A stretch of 6,233 bases of DNA, from NCBI GenBank assembly GCA_945227095.1, contig CALYOC010000049.1, forward strand, positions 1 to 6,233, in the 5' to 3' direction. Origin of the DNA: an uncultured Clostridia bacterium (GTDB lineage: Bacteria; Bacillota; Clostridia; Oscillospirales; Acutalibacteraceae). A program made the translations under genes and the position numbers. This document shows positions 5,878 to 6,233 of the stretch, piece after piece. How positions within the stretch are numbered: position 1 is the first letter of the stretch; the number at the start of each line of letters is the position of its first letter. The notes below the pieces were generated by a model. The model saw nothing but the letters and a program-made list of their open reading frames with translations. It was not told where the DNA came from and searched no databases.

Positions 5878-6165
5878 AAATACAAATATATGATTTAGGC
5901 ATTTTTATAATTTGAATTTTAAGCTTTATTATCCGTTCGTTTTAAAAAGTTAGGAATTGAAAAATGAAGATTTAAGATAAAATTATGCGTTCTAACCGTA
6001 AGAATGTGTTTAGTGTGTTCGTTTAAACATCATTCACCTCAATTTTAGAGCTTCACTTATTTAAATTAAAATTTTTGGATAGAATTTTAACCTAAATTCT
6101 CTATTTTCTTACTGTTATATATTATTTAATTAGAATATTTTGTAATTGTTTATAGGAGAAAGGCT
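5878..6165 (+). other. AT-rich non-coding leader upstream of the exported-protein gene
   Basis: No gene is visible in these 288 bases on either strand; open frames are at most 14 codons and lack a believable ribosome binding site with proper spacing. The stretch is very AT-rich, unlike the operon to its left. If the promoter at 5818-5846 is used it forms most of a leader of about 310 bases. It holds a possible RNA hairpin at 5985-6009 and an inverted repeat at 6081-6100. A TAGAAT at 6131-6136 might be a nearer -10 but has no good -35. No known riboswitch class was recognised. Confidence 0.5.
6081..6100. repeat. Perfect 7-bp inverted repeat in the leader
   Basis: AGAATTT-N6-AAATTCT is perfectly symmetrical and lies 65 bases before the start codon at 6166. 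As RNA it is a weak, mostly A-U hairpin, followed by a pyrimidine-rich stretch (TATTTTCTT at 6102-6110). It could be a second regulatory site or a weak attenuator, but in sequence this AT-rich chance is a real alternative. Confidence 0.35.
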
Positions 6166-6233
6166 ATGAAAGTTAAGTTGTTTAATAAGAAAGTTTTTAG
6201 CATAATCCTCAGCGTGATTATGCTTATTTCCGT
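6166..6233 (+). CDS. Exported protein, N-terminal signal peptide only (3' partial)
   Basis: An open frame begins at ATG 6166 and runs off the window end, giving 23 residues. It starts MKVKLFNKKVF and continues with a hydrophobic run, SIILSVIMLISV. Four lysines in the first nine residues followed by a hydrophobic core is the pattern of a Sec signal peptide (or a first membrane anchor); the cleavage region is not reached, so signal peptidase I, lipoprotein or uncleaved forms cannot be separated. AGGAG at 6154-6158 lies 7 bases upstream, a good ribosome binding site. The gene is divergent from the HTH regulator and would be served by the TTGACG-17-TATAAT promoter some 310 bases upstream. The mature protein and its function are unknown. 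Confidence 0.78.
   Translation, partial: MKVKLFNKKVFSIILSVIMLIS

Noticed and set aside
5906..5911. Perfect TATAAT on the plus strand in the leader.
   Set aside because: No recognisable -35 at 16-18 bases upstream, and no extended -10 TG.
5985..6026. A 13-codon plus-strand frame (MRSNRKNVFSVFV) that faintly resembles the start of the exported protein at 6166.
   Set aside because: No ribosome binding site, very short, and the likeness (N-basic-K, VFS) is too small to call a duplicated or truncated gene start.
6013..6040. Minus-strand GAGGTGA directly followed by ATGATG and a 7-codon frame.
   Set aside because: Spacing from the ribosome binding site to the ATG codons is 0 or 3 bases, too short, and nothing coding follows on that strand.
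6131..6136. TAGAAT as a -10 element close to the exported-protein gene.
   Set aside because: The best -35 candidate (TTACTG, 16 bases upstream) matches only 2 of 6 positions. Kept only as an alternative to the far stronger promoter at 5818-5846.

Overview
The window holds the distal end of a bacterial ribosomal-protein super-operon followed by a short accessory region. The order secY-adk-map-infA-rpmJ-rpsM-rpsK-rpsD-rpoA-rplQ, strong AGGAGG-type ribosome binding sites before almost every gene, rpsD lying inside the alpha operon, and a small HTH regulator of a type common in gut Firmicutes all point to a Bacillota member, most likely class Clostridia (Oscillospiraceae/Ruminococcaceae-like). 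That placement is inferred from gene order and protein character, not from a search.

Bases 1-5471 are ten tightly packed plus-strand genes. They encode the C-terminal part of the SecY translocon pore, adenylate kinase, methionine aminopeptidase, initiation factor IF1, ribosomal proteins L36, S13, S11 and S4, the RNA polymerase alpha subunit, and L17. Gaps run from a 4-base overlap (adk/map) to 67 bases (rpsD/rpoA), and I see no convincing internal promoter, so they are probably one transcription unit coupling export, translation and transcription capacity. A strong intrinsic terminator (5488-5526) closes the operon. Oddities here are an in-frame TAG at the very first codon of the visible secY frame, a perfect GC hairpin just before the rpmJ ribosome binding site, and no KOW-protein gene between map and infA.

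Bases 5527-6233 are different: AT-rich and regulatory. A 65-residue Cro/CI-type HTH protein is encoded on the minus strand (5581-5778), convergent to rplQ, with its own small terminator starting inside its stop codon. Upstream of it are two overlapping divergent promoters: minus TCGACT-17-TATAAT and plus TTGACG-17-TATAAT. They are overlaid by three copies of one 22-bp palindrome, TATAGTC-N8-GACTATA, each half-site with at most one mismatch. The plus promoter points into about 310 bases of AT-rich leader with weak inverted repeats. This ends at a good ribosome binding site and the first 23 residues of a protein that begins like a Sec signal peptide and is cut by the window end.

The most interesting reading is that the HTH protein represses itself and controls a divergently transcribed exported protein through this three-operator switch. 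The operator pattern is visible in the sequence; the identity of the protein that binds it is inference.
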